Part shown: piece by piece, positions 7,022 to 9,441 of the stretch | How positions within the stretch are numbered: position 1 is the stretch's first letter | How the letters are laid out: each line of letters opens with the position of its first letter | Assembly: GCA_007124105.1 (NCBI GenBank) | Contig: SLFT01000289.1 | Span: 1-9,441 of the forward strand | DNA: 9,441 nt | Direction of reading: 5' to 3' | Source: Candidatus Hydrogenedentota bacterium | Lineage (GTDB): Bacteria; Hydrogenedentota; Hydrogenedentia; Hydrogenedentales; CAITNO01 | The notes under the pieces: generated by a model | The model's input: only the letters and a program-made list of their open reading frames with translations | Database searches by the model: none | Told to the model about the DNA's origin: nothing | Made by a program: the position numbers and the translations under genes

Positions 7022-8119
7022 TCACGGCAATTGAGTCGCGCGCGTCCAGCGTCCGGGTATTGCCGTATGGCACTCCGGACACGCCCCCTTGTGCATCCGG
7101 TTCTGGACAATGTGAAAGCCGCTGCGCTCAATAAGCAACACACCGCAATGATGGCAGCGCGTGTGCTCCCAGTCGCACATTTGTCCGCGCATATTGCCGG
7201 CATAGACATAACGCAAGCCGGCATCCTTACCCGCGTCACAAGCGCGTTCCAGCTGTTGACAAGTTGTTGGCGTGTTGTCGCTCATTTTGTACGTGGGGTA
7301 GAACGCCGTCACGTGCCAGGGGATATCGCGGGACACGTCGGCCAGAAAACGCGCGATTCCATGCAATTCATCTGCGCCATCATTGAATCCCGGCACAACA
7401 AGAGTCACCACTTCCACCCAGAATCCCTCATCCACAAGCATTGTAATAGTATCCAACACCGGCTGCAGGCGCCCGCCCAGGGAACGGTATCCAGACTCAC
7501 TGAAACATTTTAAATCTACCTTAAACAAGTCCGTCGCCGGTCGAAGATACCGAATTACTTCGGGCGACGCGAAACCGTTGCTTACGAATCCGCGGAGCAG
7601 GTTATGGGCGGCGGCCTCTTCGAAAATGCGTACAGCCCAGTCCGCCGTAATCAGCGGCTCATTATAGGTACTCACAATAACGGGCGCATGATGCTCAAGC
7701 GCAGCGGTTACAATGTCGTTTGCGGAACAAGCGCGAAGACCTGCCGCCTGTTCCTGGGCGCCTGGCATCTGACTGCTGATCCAGTTCTGGCAGAAATCAC
7801 AATGGAAATTGCAGCCGAGCATACCGAAAGACAACGCGTTAGCGCCAGGCATAACATGATAAAAAGGCTTCTTCTCGATGGGGTCTATCTGTAGTCCTGC
7901 AACGTAACCGTCGGGCGCATACATGACTCCGCCCTGATTGTAACGAACACGGCACACTCCCGTGCGGCCTGGCATGATCCGGCATTTGTGCGCGCAGGCC
8001 AGACATTGCACAGCGCCGTCGTCTTCACGAAAGAGCGCAGCGGCAGCGGGCGCCGTCGGAGCATTAAGCGCACCGTCGGGAACCCTTCGTTGACCTTCAA
8101 AATGGTTGAATGTATTCAT
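7022..8119 (-). CDS. amrS: AmmeMemoRadiSam system radical SAM enzyme
   Basis: The 365-aa protein is recognised by the radical SAM motif GCNFHCDFC (Cys103, Cys107, Cys110), which binds the SAM-cleaving [4Fe-4S] cluster, and by the family-specific N-terminal Cys set CLACAHKC plus GVC (Cys39, 42, 46, 56) followed by VRYNQGG. The segment GLQIDPIEKKPFYHV (75-89) and later STYNEP and KVDLKCF are also typical. The C-terminal end has two CxxC pairs (CHHC and CPEC), likely a zinc-ribbon, and closes with IPGRW as usual. In other genomes this enzyme accompanies Memo-like and AMMECR1-like proteins; neither is present here, and the reaction is not known to me. About 20 residues before LFREDDG look extra, so the true start could lie slightly downstream; the ATG at 8119 has only a weak GAG 10 bases upstream. 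The HTH/ferredoxin gene lies downstream on the same strand. Confidence 0.9.
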   Translation of the reverse strand: MNTFNHFEGQRRVPDGALNAPTAPAAAALFREDDGAVQCLACAHKCRIMPGRTGVCRVRYNQGGVMYAPDGYVAGLQIDPIEKKPFYHVMPGANALSFGMLGCNFHCDFCQNWISSQMPGAQEQAAGLRACSANDIVTAALEHHAPVIVSTYNEPLITADWAVRIFEEAAAHNLLRGFVSNGFASPEVIRYLRPATDLFKVDLKCFSESGYRSLGGRLQPVLDTITMLVDEGFWVEVVTLVVPGFNDGADELHGIARFLADVSRDIPWHVTAFYPTYKMSDNTPTTCQQLERACDAGKDAGLRYVYAGNMRGQMCDWEHTRCHHCGVLLIERSGFHIVQNRMHKGACPECHTAIPGRWTRATQLP

Positions 8120-8121
8120 GT

Positions 8122-8135
8122 TTGAATCAACTCAA
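8122..8135. promoter_or_regulatory. FNR/CRP-like box next to the amrS start
   Basis: The sequence reads TTGA, six bases, TCAA, the core symmetry of FNR/CRP-family operators; the full FNR consensus TTGAT-N4-ATCAA is not met at the inner positions. It ends 2 bases upstream of the amrS start codon, where a bound protein would be expected to block transcription or hinder translation initiation. Such a short palindrome can also occur by chance. Confidence 0.25.
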
Positions 8136-8247
8136 ATGCGCCGCAAGCGACATTATTTCAGGTTACAATCCCAGATAACACGCACTTTCTTTATACCCAT
8201 TGTAGTCCAAACATGGTTCTGAAGTGAACTTTTTTACGTTTTGTCTT

Positions 8248-8346
8248 GAATTCCGGGGACAGTATACGTAATTATGCCTATTCGATGAGCCGGGCATGGG
8301 AAGCTGCTACTGTTTGGCATAATTACGTATACTGTCCCCAGAATTC
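8248..8346. repeat. REPIN/MITE-like element with 31-base inverted arms
   Basis: The left arm (8248-8278) and the reverse complement of the right arm (8316-8346) agree at 30 of 31 bases; the one difference is C at 8254 against T. Each arm carries GGGGACAGTATACGTAA and ends outward in GAATTC. The loop between them (8279-8315) is 37 bases. Total length is 99 bases, with no coding capacity of its own. From memory, GGGGACAGTATAC-type motifs occur as dispersed repeats linked to IS200-like REP-associated transposases; none is in this window, so the element would be moved in trans. Because GAATTC is itself a palindrome, it could be part of the arms or a 6-base target duplication. The arms would form a very stable hairpin in RNA or single-stranded DNA. 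Confidence 0.8.
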
Positions 8347-8366
8347 ATTCCAAGCCTCTACTGCTT

Positions 8367-8395
8367 TTGTGTTCACGCAGGTTTTATGTTATTAT
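8367..8395 (+). promoter_or_regulatory. Candidate promoter of the coiled-coil gene
   Basis: TTGTGT (8367-8372) and TATTAT (8390-8395, 5 of 6 to TATAAT) are 17 bases apart. The -35 match is poor (3 of 6). Transcription would begin near 8402, just after the inverted-repeat element, and leave a leader of about 125 bases that contains a 6-bp hairpin (AAACTA at 8433-8438, TAGTTT at 8446-8451). Confidence 0.3.
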
Positions 8396-8526
8396 TACGG
8401 CAACAATTTGTTTTCGACTTTCGCATCTTTGCAAACTACCGTAAATAGTTTACCGGGTGTTGGCGCGCTGCTTGTGTGCTCTGCCGTAACAGCGCGTACT
8501 CCAGTAAACCAGCACAGGAACACAGC

Positions 8527-9441
8527 ATGGACGAGGAAAAAAGGCAAGAAACGCTCGACACGTTTTCCGCATTACAGGAAGAAGAATCCAGTCTTGCGGT
8601 GGATACACACGAAGGGGTTGTTGACGGTCTTAGCAAGTTGCAAGAGCAGCTCCAAACGCTCGTAGACGATCTCAGCGCCAAACGTCGCGAAGTTGAGGAG
8701 GCGGCCGCCAGGCGTCAAGAGAAATGGGAAGCGTTGCGTGAAGAATATGCTTCTTCCGAGCTCATTTCGAGTGATACAGCAGCCCGAATTGAGGAACTGG
8801 AGAAGTCGCTGGCAGAGAAAGAAGCGGCCCTGCAAGAAGCGCGCACCCGGGCAGCGGAGGCCGAAGAAGCCTTGAGAGAAGGGGCCACCCCTGAAATCAA
8901 GAAACAGATGCAGGAGATGGAGGAGAACCTTGAAAAACGACGGGAGACAGTCAACACCGCGCGCCGCCGCATCCTGCGCCTTCAAGAAAAAATCGAAGGG
9001 TTTGCCGCTGAACGGGCCGTTGCGCAGCAACGAGCGGTTGACGCCGAGGCGCGCCTCGAGCGCCAGAGCGCCGCGCTCCGTTCCGCTGAAGAACGTCTTT
9101 CGGATTTGCGCAACAAGCTGGAATCCAAAGGCGACGACGGCGAGGCCATAGCGGCGGAAATCAAGGCGCTTGAAAATCAGATTCTCGAAAAAGACGAAGC
9201 GTTGACTGCGGCAGAGGAGCGTCAAAGCCAACTGCAAACGCAAATTGAAGAACAGCTCAGTGAAATGGCGCGTCTTGACGAACGCATCCATACACTTGAA
9301 GGCATGCTTGAGGAACGCAGCACGGAGTCCGGCGATGTACAGCAGCAGATAAAAACCCTGGAAAGGGGTTTATCAGAAAAGGCTTCGCGCGTTGAAGAAC
9401 TCGAGGATGCGCTCGCGAAAACCAAAACCGCAAAAGAAGAG
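8527..9441 (+). CDS. Coiled-coil protein, 3' end beyond the window
   Basis: A frame of 305 codons runs from the ATG at 8527 to the window edge without a stop, so the C-terminus is missing. AGGAA (8516-8520) lies 6 bases upstream of the start. The protein is dominated by Glu, Ala, Lys, Arg, Gln and Leu, has no Cys, one Trp (67) and one Tyr (74), no signal peptide and no membrane segment. Heptads can be followed, for example a-positions 88, 95, 102, 109 and 116 (I, L, L, A, L) with Leu91 at d. Breaks occur near GATPE (119-123) and SKGDDG (200-205), so the rod is segmented. It resembles SMC-arm, filament-like or tether proteins, but composition alone cannot tell these apart and no globular domain is visible yet. 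The opposite strand also has a long frame, which is only the mirror of this repetitive composition. Confidence 0.85.
   Translation, partial: MDEEKRQETLDTFSALQEEESSLAVDTHEGVVDGLSKLQEQLQTLVDDLSAKRREVEEAAARRQEKWEALREEYASSELISSDTAARIEELEKSLAEKEAALQEARTRAAEAEEALREGATPEIKKQMQEMEENLEKRRETVNTARRRILRLQEKIEGFAAERAVAQQRAVDAEARLERQSAALRSAEERLSDLRNKLESKGDDGEAIAAEIKALENQILEKDEALTAAEERQSQLQTQIEEQLSEMARLDERIHTLEGMLEERSTESGDVQQQIKTLERGLSEKASRVEELEDALAKTKTAKEE

Larger units (their letters stand above)
8120..8526. other. 407-base divergent intergenic region
   Basis: This gap separates amrS (minus) from the coiled-coil gene (plus). From left to right it holds an FNR/CRP-like box beside the amrS start, about 110 bases in which I see no clear amrS promoter, a long inverted-repeat element, and then an AT-rich stretch with a promoter candidate and a small hairpin. 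An open frame at 8246-8665 runs across the inverted repeat, but it has no good start signal and overlaps the better supported gene from 8527. Confidence 0.7.

Noticed and set aside
6856..7239. Minus-strand open frame (127 codons) over the 3' end of amrS and the following gap
   Set aside because: It overlaps the conserved CxxC and IPGRW end of AmrS in another frame and shows no domain. The gap part is better explained as a leader with an extended -10 box.
8246..8665. Plus-strand open frame (139 codons) starting inside the inverted-repeat element
   Set aside because: It reads through both arms of the repeat, has no ribosome binding site, and overlaps the coiled-coil gene in another frame.
8572..9291. 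Minus-strand open frame (239 codons) opposite the coiled-coil gene
   Set aside because: Its Leu/Phe-rich translation is what the reverse complement of Glu/Lys/Arg-rich heptads gives. The plus-strand frame has a good ribosome binding site and clear heptad periodicity.

Overview
The window reads as a bacterial chromosome segment of moderate to high G+C, with compact genes, clear purine-rich ribosome binding sites (AAGGAG, GAGGAA, AAGGAA) and two lipobox lipoproteins, which suggests a Gram-negative-type cell envelope. The gene mix is a ribulokinase, a glucosamine-6-phosphate deaminase, an archaeal-type thymidylate synthase relative, a helix-turn-helix/ferredoxin protein and an AmmeMemoRadiSam radical SAM enzyme. 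It fits a sugar-using bacterium with an anaerobic or microaerobic side, possibly from a poorly sampled phylum near the PVC or Hydrogenedentota groups. That placement is a guess from gene style, not a demonstrated assignment. There is no rRNA, tRNA, CRISPR array or transposase gene here.

Layout. (1) 1-1738, plus strand: a promoter candidate and two tandem, equal-length (229 aa), about 62% identical lipoproteins of unrecognised family; the duplication seems to include the leader just upstream of each start. This part looks lower in G+C than the next. (2) 1795-3474, minus strand: araB, convergent with the lipoproteins and divergent from nagB across a 246-base control region holding a TATAAT box and a 21-bp-spaced direct repeat. 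(3) 3721-5555, plus strand: nagB followed 62 bases later by a thymidylate synthase-family gene, probably one transcript. (4) 5564-8119, minus strand: amrS, then after 165 bases a winged-helix plus di-[4Fe-4S] ferredoxin protein, which ends only 8 bases from the end of the thymidylate synthase-like gene. (5) 8120-8526: a 407-base gap holding an FNR/CRP-like half-site pair next to the amrS start, a 99-base REPIN/MITE-like element with nearly perfect 31-base inverted arms, and a promoter candidate. (6) 8527-9441, plus strand: a long cysteine-free coiled-coil protein still open at the window edge.

How the genes relate. AraB phosphorylates ribulose in pentose use, and NagB sends amino sugar into glycolysis. 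They share a divergent promoter region, so this is a small sugar-catabolism node, although the partners (araA, araD, nagA, transporters) are not in view. AmrS and the HTH/ferredoxin protein are both iron-sulphur proteins transcribed the same way and may share conditions of expression. No complete multi-gene novel system is evident. The items most worth pursuing are the tandem lipoprotein family, the inverted-repeat element, the thymidylate synthase relative beside nagB, and the Cys-rich HTH/ferredoxin protein.
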